Shown piece after piece: positions 16,033 to 27,623 of a stretch of 64,000 nt of DNA. Made by a program: the position numbers and the translations under genes. The notes under the pieces were generated by a model. It made no database searches, was not told the origin of the DNA, and saw only the letters and a list, made by a program, of their open reading frames with translations. Where the stretch lies: the NCBI GenBank assembly GCA_963785745.1, contig CAWAWR010000031.1, forward strand, positions 1-64,000, in the 5' to 3' direction. The first letter of the stretch is position 1; the number at the start of each line of letters is the position of its first letter. Source of the stretch: VAZQ01 sp963785745 (GTDB lineage: Bacteria > Pseudomonadota > Alphaproteobacteria > Rhizobiales > Xanthobacteraceae).

Positions 16033-17049
16033 GTGACCGACGATTTCAAGGCGCTTATTGCCAAGGCCGCGTCCGGCGAGTCGTTGACGCGCGAGGAAGC
16101 CGCACGCGGGTTCGACCGCATGATGTCGGGTGAAGCGACGCCCTCGCAGATGGGCGGCCTGTTGATGGCGCTGCGCGTGCGCGGCGAGACCGTCGACGAG
16201 ATCACCGGCGCGGTGTTTGCGATGCGCGACAAGATGCTGCGCGTGAACGCGCCGGCTGACGCCATCGACATCGTCGGAACCGGCGGCGACGCCTCGGGCT
16301 CCTACAACATCTCGACCTGCGCCGCCTTCATCGTGGCGGGCGCGGGTGTCCCGATCGCCAAGCACGGCAACCGCGCCCTCTCCTCGCGCTCGGGCGCCGC
16401 CGATGTGCTCGCCGCGCTCGGCGTCAACATCGAGCCGACGCCGGACGGCGTCGGACGATGCATCCAGGAGGCCGGCATCGGCTTCATGTTCGCGCCTGCG
16501 CATCATCCGGCGATGAAGAATGTCGGCCCGACCCGGGTCGAGCTCGGCACCCGCACGATCTTCAACCTGCTCGGACCGCTCTCCAATCCGGCCGGTGTCC
16601 GCCGCCAGATGGTCGGCGTGTTCTCGCGGCAGTGGGTCGAGCCGCTGGCGCAGGTGCTCAAGAACCTTGGCTCGGAAAGCGTCTGGGTGGTGCACGGCTC
16701 CGACGGCCTCGACGAGATCACGATAACCGGTCCGACTTACGTCGCCGCGCTGGAGAAAGGCGTCGTGCGCACGTTCGAAGTCACGCCCGAGGAGGTCGGC
16801 CTCGCCCGCCAAAAACCGGAGGCACTGCGCGGCGGCGATGCCGAACAAAATGCGAAGGCGCTCGTCGCCGTGCTGAAAGGCGTCAAGGGTCCGTTCCGCG
16901 ACGTCGCGTTGCTGAACGCAGCGGCCGGGCTCGTCGTCGCCGGCCACGCGAAGAACCTCAAGCAGGGCGTCGAGCAGGCTGCCAAGTCGGTTGACTTCGG
17001 CGCCGCCAAGGCGTGCCTGGACCGTCTCGTGCAAGTGTCGAACGCCTGA
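16033..17049 (+). CDS. trpD: Anthranilate phosphoribosyltransferase
   Basis: The enzyme joins anthranilate to PRPP. In its 338 residues, VGTGGDASGSYNISTC (about 81-96) and AKHGNRALSSRSGAAD bind PRPP and anthranilate, and the helical N-terminal domain is complete. The start is a GTG at 16033; no ATG fits the family N-terminus (TDDFKALIAKAASGE). It follows trpG by 22 bases and precedes trpC by 9, so the three are translated from one message. Confidence 0.95.
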   Translation: MTDDFKALIAKAASGESLTREEAARGFDRMMSGEATPSQMGGLLMALRVRGETVDEITGAVFAMRDKMLRVNAPADAIDIVGTGGDASGSYNISTCAAFIVAGAGVPIAKHGNRALSSRSGAADVLAALGVNIEPTPDGVGRCIQEAGIGFMFAPAHHPAMKNVGPTRVELGTRTIFNLLGPLSNPAGVRRQMVGVFSRQWVEPLAQVLKNLGSESVWVVHGSDGLDEITITGPTYVAALEKGVVRTFEVTPEEVGLARQKPEALRGGDAEQNAKALVAVLKGVKGPFRDVALLNAAAGLVVAGHAKNLKQGVEQAAKSVDFGAAKACLDRLVQVSNA

Positions 17050-17058
17050 GGATCGCCC

Positions 17059-17877
17059 ATGGCCGACATCCTTGCCAAGATCGAGGCCTACAAACGCGAA
17101 GAGATCGCGGCGGCCAAACGCGCGCGCGCTCCGGCCGCGATCGAAGCCGCCGCCAAGGCCGCGCCGGCGCCGCGCGGTTTCCTCAACGCGATCGATCGCC
17201 GGGTCGGTTCCGGCGGCTATGCGCTGATCGCCGAGGTGAAGAAGGCGAGCCCGTCGAAGGGCCTGATCCGCGCCGATTTCGACCCGCCGTCGCTGGCGCG
17301 CGCCTACGAGGCCGGCGGTGCGGCTTGCCTGTCGGTCCTCACCGACGGCCCCTCGTTCCAGGGCAGCCCCGAGCATCTGACGGCCGCGCGCAACGCCACC
17401 GCGCTGCCGGCGCTGCGCAAGGACTTCATGTACGAGCCCTACCAGGTCGCCGAAGCGCGCGCCTGGGGCGCCGACTGCATCCTGATCATCATGGCGGGTG
17501 TCGACGACGCGACCGCCAAGGCGCTCGAAGACGCCGCCTTTGCATTCGGCATGGACGTGCTGCTCGAGGTTCACAACGCCGACGAGCTCGCCCGCGCGCT
17601 CAAGCTCAAGTCGCGGCTGATCGGCATCAACAACCGCGACCTCAAGACCTTCGAAACGACACTGGCGACCAGCGAGCGGCTGGCGCCCCAGGTGCCGCTC
17701 AACCGGATCATCGTCGGCGAAAGCGGGATTTCGACGCCCGACGACCTCGCGCGGCTGGCGCGCGTCGGCATCCGGGCGTTCCTGGTCGGCGAGAGCCTGA
17801 TGCGGCAGGGCGACGTGGAACAGGCGACCCGCACGCTGATGGCGTCTGCGCCGCGCCGCGCCAGTGCCGCGGGGTAA
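17059..17877 (+). CDS. trpC: Indole-3-glycerol phosphate synthase
   Basis: This 272-residue TIM-barrel enzyme closes the indole ring of the tryptophan precursor. Visible signatures are ALIAEVKKASPSKGLIRADF (catalytic Lys), LSVLTDGPSFQGS, ALRKDFMYEPYQV (catalytic Lys), LLEVHNADEL and IIVGESGIST. It is a stand-alone TrpC, not fused to TrpF. The next gene (moaC) begins five bases after its stop, so tryptophan and molybdenum-cofactor genes are linked here, as in many Rhizobiales. Confidence 0.95.
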   Translation: MADILAKIEAYKREEIAAAKRARAPAAIEAAAKAAPAPRGFLNAIDRRVGSGGYALIAEVKKASPSKGLIRADFDPPSLARAYEAGGAACLSVLTDGPSFQGSPEHLTAARNATALPALRKDFMYEPYQVAEARAWGADCILIIMAGVDDATAKALEDAAFAFGMDVLLEVHNADELARALKLKSRLIGINNRDLKTFETTLATSERLAPQVPLNRIIVGESGISTPDDLARLARVGIRAFLVGESLMRQGDVEQATRTLMASAPRRASAAG

Positions 17878-17881
17878 GCCG

Positions 17882-18405
17882 ATGGCGCGCAAACCCAAGA
17901 ACTCCCAAGAACCCCAAGAACTCCCGCGAAGACCCTCACCCACCTCGGCACGGGCGGCGACGCCCGCATGGTCGACGTCTCCGCCAAGCCAGCGACGGAA
18001 CGCGAGGCGGTGGCCGAAGGCCGCGTCGTGATGACGGTGAAAACGCTCGACCTCGTGCTCGAGGGCAACGCCAAGAAGGGCGACGTGCTCGGCGCCGGCC
18101 GCATTGCCGGCATCATGGCGGCCAAGCAGACACACAAGCTCATTCCGCTCTGTCATCCCCTGCCCATCACCAAGGTCGCGGTCGACATCCAGCCTGACCA
18201 CCGGCTGCCGGGCCTGGTGGTGCGCGCGACCGTCAAGGTCACCGGCCCGACCGGCGTCGAGATGGAGGCGCTCACCGCGGTATCGGTCGCCTGCCTGACC
18301 GTCTACGACATGGTGAAAGCGGTCGAACGCGGCATGCGCATCGAAGGCATCCGCCTGATCGAGAAGTCGGGCGGCCAGTCCGGCCGCTACCGGGCGAAGG
18401 AGTGA
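17882..18405 (+). CDS. moaC: Cyclic pyranopterin monophosphate synthase (5' end uncertain)
   Basis: MoaC makes cyclic pyranopterin monophosphate, the first stable precursor of molybdenum cofactor. The core from 17968 (MVDVSAKPATEREAVAEGRV) through LIPLCHPLPITKV and VYDMVKAVERGM is complete. The family-typical lead-in LTHLGTGGDARMVDVS begins upstream of that ATG in the same frame, so translation should start earlier. The natural ATG is 17882, five bases after trpC, but it is in another frame. Between them lies a repeat of AAGAAC-CCC units (about 17894-17925) where a net one-base loss (or two gains) would join the frames. The alternative is a start at 17968 with a shortened N-terminus. Confidence 0.88.
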
Positions 18406-18409
18406 AGTT

Positions 18410-19624
18410 GTGGCAGCGTTGATGCCGGTCGCAGAGGCGCTCGCCCGGGTGCTGGATGGCGCGACGCCCCTGCCCGCCGAAGCCGCGACGCTTCACACCG
18501 CGCACGGCCGCGTCCTCGCCGCCGATCTCGCCGCCAAGCGTACGCAGCCTCCGGACGATGTGTCCGCCATGGACGGCTATGCCGCACGCGCGGAAGACGT
18601 CGCGAAAGCGCCGGCCAAGCTCAAGGTGATCGGCGAGGTCGCGGCCGGGCATCCGTTTGACGGCCGTGTAGGCCTCGGCGAGGCGGCGCGGATCTTCACC
18701 GGCGGCGTCGTGCCGCCCGGCGCCGACACCATCGTGATCCAGGAAAACACCACCCGCGACGGCGACACCGTGACGGTGACCGGCGGCAGCGCGCCCAAGG
18801 GCCGCCACATCCGCGTCGCCGGGCTCGACTTCAAGCCGGGGGCGGTCCTGCTGAACAAGGGCACGCGCCTCACCGCCCGCGACCTCGCGCTCGCGGCCGC
18901 CATGAACCACCCGACCCTGCCGGTTCACCGCGCGCCCAAGGTGGCGGTGCTGGCGACCGGCGATGAGCTTGTCATGCCGGGCACCGAGCCGGGCTTCGGC
19001 GAGATCGTCTACTCCAACGGCTACGCCACCATGGCGCTGGCGCGCGGCGAGGGCTGCGAGGTGATCGACCTCGGCATCGTGCCGGACCGCCTCGACGACA
19101 CCATCGCCGCGGTGCGCCGCGCCCGCGATGCCGGCGCCGACCTGCTGGTGACCTCGGGCGGAGCCTCGGTCGGCGACTACGACCTCGTCCAGAAGGCGCT
19201 GGCGGCCGAAGGGCTCGCGCTGTCGTTCTGGAAGGTGGCGCTGCGGCCGGGGCGGCCGATGATGCACGGGCGGCTGGGCGCCATGCACGTGCTCGGCCTG
19301 CCCGGCAATCCGGTCTCGGCCTTCGTCTGCTCGGTGCTGTTCCTCGTCCCGCTGATCCGCCGTCTGGCCGGGCGGGCCGACGTCGAGCCCCGAATCGAGT
19401 CTGCTGTGCTCGGCTGCGACCTGCCCGAGAACGACGAGCGGGCAGATTATTTGCGCGCCTCCCTCACGCAGGGCCCCGACGGACCGGTGGCGACGCCGTT
19501 CGCCCAGCAGGACAGTTCCATGCTGGTTCCGCTCGCAAAAGCGGGCTGTTTGCTGGTCCGCGAGCCCCATGAACCGGCCGCCCGCGCCGGTGCCCGCTGC
19601 AACATTTTGAAGCTCGGCCTGTAG
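18410..19624 (+). CDS. moeA: Molybdopterin molybdenumtransferase
   Basis: MoeA inserts molybdate into adenylated molybdopterin. The 404-residue protein shows the domain set: PPDDVSAMDGYAARAEDV near the N-terminus, then FTGGVVPPGADTIV, the MogA-like core VLATGDELV and LLVTSGGASVGDYD, and LPGNPVSAFV, with a small C-terminal domain. It begins with a GTG at 18410, four bases after the moaC stop, and uses the AAGGAG that lies inside the moaC end, so translation is coupled. The product would serve the formate dehydrogenase encoded in this window. Confidence 0.94.
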   Translation: MAALMPVAEALARVLDGATPLPAEAATLHTAHGRVLAADLAAKRTQPPDDVSAMDGYAARAEDVAKAPAKLKVIGEVAAGHPFDGRVGLGEAARIFTGGVVPPGADTIVIQENTTRDGDTVTVTGGSAPKGRHIRVAGLDFKPGAVLLNKGTRLTARDLALAAAMNHPTLPVHRAPKVAVLATGDELVMPGTEPGFGEIVYSNGYATMALARGEGCEVIDLGIVPDRLDDTIAAVRRARDAGADLLVTSGGASVGDYDLVQKALAAEGLALSFWKVALRPGRPMMHGRLGAMHVLGLPGNPVSAFVCSVLFLVPLIRRLAGRADVEPRIESAVLGCDLPENDERADYLRASLTQGPDGPVATPFAQQDSSMLVPLAKAGCLLVREPHEPAARAGARCNILKLGL

Positions 19625-19663
19625 CGATCCTTCGATTTGTTCACGTCAAATTAAATGGTTGCG

Positions 19664-19678
19664 GAACACATATGGAAC
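19664..19678. promoter_or_regulatory. LexA box in the lexA promoter
   Basis: The direct repeat GAAC-N7-GAAC is perfect (spacer acatatg). This is the SOS box of Rhizobiales and other Alphaproteobacteria. It lies 70 bp before the lexA start, so LexA should repress its own gene. Confidence 0.85.
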
Positions 19679-19689
19679 AGATAGTGTCT

Positions 19690-19704
19690 GTTCATGATTT
19701 GTTT
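19690..19704. promoter_or_regulatory. Second, imperfect LexA-like box
   Basis: GTTC-N7-GTTT lies 11 bases after the perfect box, with one mismatch in the second half-site. It may add weak binding, as is common for autoregulated lexA promoters; this is inference. Confidence 0.4.
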
Positions 19705-19748
19705 CGACGCGTCGTCAAGCGCGCCGCAGCCGGGGGAAACGAGACCAA

Positions 19749-20456
19749 ATGCTGACCCGCAAGCAAGCAGAGCTTCTGCGCTTCATCCACGAACGGCTGA
19801 AAGAGGCCGGCGTGCCGCCCTCGTTTGACGAGATGAAGGATGCGCTCGACCTGCGCTCCAAGTCGGGCATCCACCGTCTGATCACCGCGCTGGAGGAGCG
19901 CGGCTTCATCCGCCGCCTGCCCAACCGGGCGCGCGCGATTGAGGTCATCAAGCTTCCGGAGTCGGTCGCCCATGGCATGGGCGGCGCCGGGCGCAGCCGC
20001 GGATTCACGCCGAGCGTCATCGAAGGCAATCTCGGCCGCGTGCGCCCCCCCGCCTCCGAGGACGACGGTTCGCGGCCTGTCGCCGTGCCGGTGATGGGGC
20101 GCATCGCCGCCGGCACGCCGATCGAAGCGATCCAGAACAAGAGCTCGGTCATCAACATGCCGCCCGACCTGCTTTCCGCGGGCGAGCATTTTGCGCTCGA
20201 GGTGCGCGGCAACTCCATGATCGAGGCCGGCATCCTCGACGGCGACATGGCAGTGATCAAACGCACCGACGTCGCCGACACCGGCGACATCGTCGTGGCC
20301 TTGATCGACGAGGAGGAAGCCACCCTCAAGCGCTTCCGCCGGCGCGGCGCCTCGATCGCGCTCGAGCCCGCCAACACCGCCTATGAGGTGCGCATCCTTC
20401 CGCCCAATCGCGTGCGCATCCAGGGCAAGCTGATCAGCTTGTTCCGGCGCTACTGA
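19749..20456 (+). CDS. lexA: SOS response repressor LexA
   Basis: This 235-residue repressor has an N-terminal winged-helix DNA-binding domain (LTRKQAELLRFIHERL, then SKSGIHRLITALEERGFI). The linker is long, and the S24 self-cleavage domain follows. The cleavage bond is Ala121-Gly122 (MGRIAAGTPIEA), with catalytic Ser156 (RGNSMIEAG) and Lys194 (ATLKRF). RecA-stimulated cleavage releases SOS genes. Two LexA boxes precede it. One other clear target in this window is the tiny gene at 51334-51432. It is convergent with comEC, with three bases between their stops. Confidence 0.96.
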   Translation: MLTRKQAELLRFIHERLKEAGVPPSFDEMKDALDLRSKSGIHRLITALEERGFIRRLPNRARAIEVIKLPESVAHGMGGAGRSRGFTPSVIEGNLGRVRPPASEDDGSRPVAVPVMGRIAAGTPIEAIQNKSSVINMPPDLLSAGEHFALEVRGNSMIEAGILDGDMAVIKRTDVADTGDIVVALIDEEEATLKRFRRRGASIALEPANTAYEVRILPPNRVRIQGKLISLFRRY

Positions 20457-20459
20457 TCG

Positions 20460-22641
20460 CTAGTCGCCGGGCTCCAGGTCTTCAGGACGCGGTGTCGCGT
20501 CCGTCGTGCGCGAAGCCGCCGGTGCCTCGCTGGCGGTTGCCGCCGGACGAGCCTGCGCCCAGGGGCGGTCGTAACCCTGCGGCCTGACGGCCGACATCGC
20601 GAAGCCGTCGCCGGTGCGCCGCAGCGCCACCGCCCCGGTCCTGCGCAAGACGTCACGGTCGATCACCAGCGCCGCGCAATGCCCGGGCGCCGCGCGTGGG
20701 GACGCCACCACAGCAGCCCTGCGGCAATCCTCCTCAAAGGCCTCGACCGAGCGCGCCAGCGCGATCAGACGGCCGTCCGCGAGGCGGCCGATGCAGCCGG
20801 CCGGGTCACACCGTATTCCCGCGCCCAGGCTCGGGTCGGTATGCGCCCGCGCATCCGCATCGGCGGCGAGCCACTGCCTTGCGGCAAAGGTGTCGCTGCC
20901 GCTGCGGGCGATGGCGAGGCGTCCATCTGAACCGCGCACGGCCAGCGTCAGCCCATCCGCGGCGATCAGGACGTCGGGCTGCGGCGTGCGCGCCGCCCAC
21001 AGGCTCGCGACGGCCAGCAGCACCACCCCGGTCACGCGCAACGGCGATTTGAGCAGGCACAGCACCACCAGCCCGGCACTGCCGAGCAGCAGAGGGCCAA
21101 CGCCGAACGCCGCCATGCGGCCGACCGCGCCCGGCAGGCTCGCGACCCAGAGCGCAGATCGCGACCATCCAGTCGATGCCCCATCCCATCAGATACCAAG
21201 CGAAGCCGTCCAACCCGAAAGGCATCAACACGACGCCGAGAATGGCCATCGGCATGGTCCAGCCCGAAACCACCGGCATCGCGAGCAGGTTCGCCAGCAC
21301 GCCGTAAGGCGCCAGGCGATGGAAGTGATAGGCGGCAAAGAGCGTCGTCGCGAGACCGGCGAGCAGCGACACGACGACAAGACCCACAAGCGCGCGTCCG
21401 CCCCAGAGCGCAACGCGGACGCTGCGCGGCGTATCGGCAGCCGAACTCATCCATGACAGCCCGCGCTCATAGCCAGCGACCATCGCGAGCGTTGCCGCAA
21501 ACGACATCTGGAAGCTCGGATGGACGATCGCCTCGGGCGCGATCAGCAGCACGACGATGGCCGCGACCGTCAGCGTGCGCAGCGTGATCGCCGGCCGATC
21601 GACCATCACGCCGACAAGCACAATCGCGATCATGATGAAGGACCGCTGGGTGGCGACTTCCGCGCCCGACAGCACGAGATAGAACGCCGCAGCGGCGAGC
21701 GCCGCCACCGCGGCCCATTTCTTGACCGGGAAACTTCCGGCCGACGCCGGCATCAGCGCGAACAACGCCCGCAGCACGAAGAACACCAGCGCCGTGACCA
21801 CCGCCATGTGATAGCCGGAGATGGACAGCACATGGCCGAGCCCCGAAACGAACATCGCGTCATTGACCGACGTCGATATCGCGTCGCGCTTGCCGGTGAT
21901 CAGCGCCGAGGCGATCGAACCGCGATCGCCGGTCAGGACCGAACGGATGCGGCGGTCGAGCGCGTCACGCATGGCGTCGATCGCCGTCGTCATGCGCAGC
22001 CGAAGCCCGGGCAGGATCGGCGGCTCCACCGTTCGGACACGCCCGAGCACGAAGCCCGACGCGCCGATGCCCTGGAAGTAGAGGTTGCGTGCAAAGTCAT
22101 AGCCGCCGGGCCGCAGCGGTTCGAGCGGCGGCGACAATCGCGCCTTGAACTCCACGAACGCCGCGACCGGCGGAGCGGTGCCTTTGCGGACCGAGACGCG
22201 AACGCGCTCCGGCGGCTGGTCGAGCCGCGTGCCCGAAATCCGGTGAACGCGAACCACGATGCGGTCGGAGCGCTCGCGTTCCTCTCTCACTTCCACGAAG
22301 CCGGCAATCTCGACATTCCAGGCGGCCGCTTGCAGCACCGGGTGCGCAATCAGCGCGCGTTTGGCGGTCGCGGTGAGGAAGCCCGCCGATGCGGCCGCAA
22401 GGGCCAGCACGAGCGGGAAGGCAATCGCCCGGTTGCGGACCAGGACCGTGCCCACGACAGCGACCGCAAACAGGCAAGCCGCCGCCCAGGGCTCGGGCTC
22501 GTGATCGGCGGTGAAGTAGAGGACGATCCCAAAGCCGAACGCGATGGCCAGCCAGGGAACGAGCCGGCCGGGACCGACGTCGGCGAGCGCCCATGCCCGC
22601 AGCCGCTCGCCGATGCGGCCGCGCAACGCCGCGAAGTCCAT
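20460..22641 (-). CDS. comEC: ComEC/Rec2-family DNA-uptake membrane protein (one frame break, degenerate C-terminal domain)
   Basis: ComEC forms the inner-membrane channel for DNA uptake. Seen here are the N-terminal DUF4131-like region, then the polytopic competence domain (GDRGSIASALITGKRDAIS, GLGHVLSISGYHMAVV) and further helices. An extra base at 21156 breaks the frame; removing it reads IALWVASLPGAVGRMAAFG. The C-terminal region recalls the metallo-beta-lactamase part but lacks HxHxDH, so it is probably inactive, as in many Rhizobiales ComECs. I prefer the ATG at 22641; an open frame runs 171 bases further up without family similarity. It lies 189 bases after the glnS stop on the same strand. 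Confidence 0.85.
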
Positions 22642-22830
22642 CCGGCCATGCCCAGACCGGCCTGGCGCCGGGTGCCGGCCGCCACGTCGCTTCCCGTCCG
22701 CGCGCGATACTCTGCTCGACCATGCGCGGTTCCCCGAAACGCGCGCTACCCTACCGGTCGCAATCCTACATCGGCCCGCGCCAAGGTTGCAGGCCCTCTC
22801 CACGCAATTCACATGGGGGATCAGTCGGGG

Positions 22831-24516
<1,686 letters not shown>

Positions 24517-24696
24517 CGACTTTCGTCCTCGTTCCGGGGCCTATGTGCCAAATCCGGGTGGATGCGCCAAGCCTGCTTCCAACAAGCCGTTTTACCCGGC
24601 AAGCCGTTTACAATGAGGCGCCGGCCATGAGATAGGCCGCGGCCGCCCACTATGCTACACGGGCGCGCCCCTCCGCCGGCCGATTGCACACATCAG

Positions 24697-26112
24697 ATGA
24701 CCGAAATCGTCACCCGCTTCGCCCCCTCGCCCACCGGCTTCCTCCACATCGGTGGTGCGCGGACCGCCCTGTTCAACTGGCTGTACGCGCGCGGCCGCGG
24801 CGGCAAGATGCTGCTGCGGATCGAGGACACCGACCGCGAGCGCTCCACCAAGGAGGCGATCGACGCGATTCTGGACGGTCTCAACTGGCTCGGGATCGCC
24901 TGGGATGGCGACGCCACCTATCAGTTCCCCCGCGCCGCGCGGCACCGGGAGATCGCCGAGCAGATGCTGGCGGCCGGCGCCGCCTATCGCTGCTACGCGA
25001 CGCCCGAGGAGCTCACCGAGATGCGGGAGCAGGCGCGGAAGGAGGGTCGCAAGCGGCTCTACGATGGGCGCTGGCGCGACCGCGATCCGAGCGAGGCCCC
25101 CGCCGGCGTGAAGCCGACCATTCGCATCAAGGCCCCCCTGACGGGCGAGACTGTCATTGAGGATCAGGTCCAGGGACGCGTGGTCTTCCAGAACGAGAAC
25201 CTCGACGACTTCGTGCTGCTGCGCTCCGACGGAAACCCGACCTACATGCTCGCGGTCGTGGTCGACGATCACGACATGGGCGTCACCCACATCATCCGCG
25301 GCGACGATCATCTCGCCAACGCGCCGCGCCAGAAGAATATCTACGACGCCATGGGCTGGACGGTCCCGCAGATGGCGCATATTCCGCTGATCCACGGCCC
25401 GGACGGCGCCAAGCTCTCGAAGCGGCACGGGGCCCTCGGGGTCGAGGCCTATCGCGCGATGGGGTATCTCCCGGCGACCATGCGCAACTACCTGGCCCGG
25501 CTCGGCTGGAGCCACGGCGACCAGGAAATCTTCTCGACCGAGGAGCTGATCGCAGCGTTCGATCTCGCGCAGGTCGGCCGTTCGCCGGCCCGGCTCGATC
25601 TGGCGCGGCTCGACAACCTCAACGGGCACTACATCCGCAAATGCTCGGACGCCGAATTGCTGGACGAGATCGAGCGGATCCTCCCGCACATCGCCGGCGG
25701 GCAGGAGCTCGCCGCCAAGCTGACGCCCGACCTGCGCCAGCGGCTGTGCGCGGCCATGCCGGGACTTAAGGAGCGCGCCAAAACGCTGGTCGAACTGGTT
25801 GAAGGCGCACGCTATTTGTGGTCGGAACGGCCGCTCCAGCTGGACGACAAGGCTGCCGGCATCCTGACGGCCGATGCACGCGCCATGTTGCGCGAGCTGA
25901 TCGGCGATCTCGACGCCCTGAACGGCTGGGATGCCGGAGCGACGGAGCAGGCGGTCCGCGCCTTTGCAGAGCGCAAGGAGACCAAGCTCGCCAACGTGGC
26001 CCAGCCGCTACGCGCGGCGCTAACCGGTCGCACCACCTCCCCGCCGATTTTCGACGTACTGACCGTGCTGGGCAAAGACGAAAGCCTGGCCCGGCTGCGC
26101 GACCAGATCTGA
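24697..26112 (+). CDS. gltX: Glutamyl-tRNA synthetase
   Basis: This 471-residue class I synthetase charges tRNA-Glu. RFAPSPTGFLHIGGARTALFN holds the HIGH-type motif (HIGG, 17-20); only its core FAPSPTGFLHIGG need be noted. GAKLSKRHGALGV is the KMSKS region, and an alpha-helical anticodon-binding domain follows. I chose the ATG at 24697 because the family N-terminus (TEIVTRFAPSP) starts there; 15 extra upstream codons are not conserved. With GlnRS present it may be specific for tRNA-Glu, or it may still mischarge tRNA-Gln; the sequence alone does not decide. Confidence 0.95.
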   Translation: MTEIVTRFAPSPTGFLHIGGARTALFNWLYARGRGGKMLLRIEDTDRERSTKEAIDAILDGLNWLGIAWDGDATYQFPRAARHREIAEQMLAAGAAYRCYATPEELTEMREQARKEGRKRLYDGRWRDRDPSEAPAGVKPTIRIKAPLTGETVIEDQVQGRVVFQNENLDDFVLLRSDGNPTYMLAVVVDDHDMGVTHIIRGDDHLANAPRQKNIYDAMGWTVPQMAHIPLIHGPDGAKLSKRHGALGVEAYRAMGYLPATMRNYLARLGWSHGDQEIFSTEELIAAFDLAQVGRSPARLDLARLDNLNGHYIRKCSDAELLDEIERILPHIAGGQELAAKLTPDLRQRLCAAMPGLKERAKTLVELVEGARYLWSERPLQLDDKAAGILTADARAMLRELIGDLDALNGWDAGATEQAVRAFAERKETKLANVAQPLRAALTGRTTSPPIFDVLTVLGKDESLARLRDQI

Positions 26113-26308
26113 GGCCGGCGGACCGGCCCCCCAAGCCTCCTGACGCATCGATATGAGCCTGCCGCAGGGCTCCATCTTGCAGCGCACACTTGAATAAGCT
26201 ACGCAATTTGAGAACCTCCTCCCCCGCGGCCCGGCCGGAGTTCCATCCCGCAGATTCACACCCTGAGGGATACGGTCCGCTGAGGTCATCCAACCCGAGG
26301 GCTCGAAC

Positions 26309-27619
26309 ATGGACGCGAAGACCGGCGCCAGCACCAAGCAAGGGCAGCTGACCATCGGCAATCAGAACTGGTCGTTTCCGATCTACGACGGAACGATCGG
26401 CCCATCGGTCGTGGATATCTCCAAGCTCTACAACCAGGCCGGCATCTTCACCTACGATCCGGGCTTCACCTCCACGGGCAGCTGCGAGTCCAAGATCACC
26501 TACATCGACGGTGACGAAGGCATCCTGCTGTACCGCGGATTTCCGATCGAGGAAGTGGCCGAGCACGGCGATTTCCTCGAAACCTGTTACCTGCTGCTCT
26601 ACGGCGAACTACCGACCGCCTCGCAGAAGACCGATTTCGACAATCGCGTGACCAATCACACGATGGTCCACGAGCAGATGAGCCGGTTCTATCAGGGCTT
26701 CCGCCGCGACGCGCACCCGATGGCGATCATGACCGGTTGCGTCGGCGCGTTGTCGGCCTTCTATCACGACTCGACCGATATTTCCGATCCGCATCAGCGC
26801 ATGGTGGCGTCGATCCGCATGATCGCGAAAATGCCGACCATCGCATCGATGGCGTTCAAGTATTCGATCGGTCAGCCGTTCATCTATCCCAAGAACGAAC
26901 TCGACTATGCGACCAACTTCCTGCGCATGTGCTTCGCGGTGCCGTGCGAGGAGTACAGGGCAAACGCCGTGCTGGCGCGCGCCATGGACCGCATCTTCAT
27001 CCTGCACGCCGACCACGAGCAGAACGCGTCGACGTCAACGGTTCGCCTGGCCGGCTCGTCCGGCGCCAATCCGTTCGCCTGCATCGCGGCCGGCTGCGCC
27101 TCGCTGTGGGGACCGGCTCATGGCGGCGCCAACGAGGCCGCGCTCAAGATGCTGGCGGAGATCGGCCGCGTCGAACGCATTCCCGAATACATCAAGCGCG
27201 CCAAGGACAAGAACGACTCGTTCCGGCTGATGGGCTTCGGCCACCGGGTCTACAAGAACTATGATCCGCGCGCGAAGATCATGCAGAAGACCTGTCACGA
27301 GGTCCTCAACGAGATGGGGATCAAGGACGACCCCTTGCTCGACGTCGCGCTGGAACTCGAGCGCATCGCGCTGTCGGACGAGTATTTCATCGAAAAGAAG
27401 CTCTATCCGAACATCGACTTCTATTCGGGCATCACGCTCAAGGCGATGGGCTTCCCGACCGCCATGTTCACGGTGCTGTTCGCGGTCGCGCGCACCGTCG
27501 GCTGGATCGCTCAGTGGAAGGAGATGATCGAGGACCCGGATCAGAAGATCGGCCGTCCCCGCCAGCTCTACACCGGCGCCCAGCGGCGGGATTATCAGCC
27601 CATCTCACGGCGGAAGTAG
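26309..27619 (+). CDS. gltA: Citrate synthase (type II, hexameric class)
   Basis: The enzyme condenses oxaloacetate with acetyl-CoA to open the TCA cycle. The 436-residue length and signatures fit the Gram-negative type: SCESKITYIDGDEGILLYRG near the N-terminus (the stretch SKITYIDGDEGILLYRG is most telling), then LHADHEQNASTSTVR and MGFGHRVYKNYDPRA with the catalytic His residues. A 196-base leader separates it from gltX. It ends four bases from the convergent lpxB stop. Confidence 0.96.
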   Translation: MDAKTGASTKQGQLTIGNQNWSFPIYDGTIGPSVVDISKLYNQAGIFTYDPGFTSTGSCESKITYIDGDEGILLYRGFPIEEVAEHGDFLETCYLLLYGELPTASQKTDFDNRVTNHTMVHEQMSRFYQGFRRDAHPMAIMTGCVGALSAFYHDSTDISDPHQRMVASIRMIAKMPTIASMAFKYSIGQPFIYPKNELDYATNFLRMCFAVPCEEYRANAVLARAMDRIFILHADHEQNASTSTVRLAGSSGANPFACIAAGCASLWGPAHGGANEAALKMLAEIGRVERIPEYIKRAKDKNDSFRLMGFGHRVYKNYDPRAKIMQKTCHEVLNEMGIKDDPLLDVALELERIALSDEYFIEKKLYPNIDFYSGITLKAMGFPTAMFTVLFAVARTVGWIAQWKEMIEDPDQKIGRPRQLYTGAQRRDYQPISRRK

Positions 27620-27623
27620 CGCG

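Noticed and set aside
15913..18201. A minus-strand open frame of about 762 codons opposite trpD and trpC
   Set aside because: No recognisable domains; it is an antisense shadow of the trp genes.
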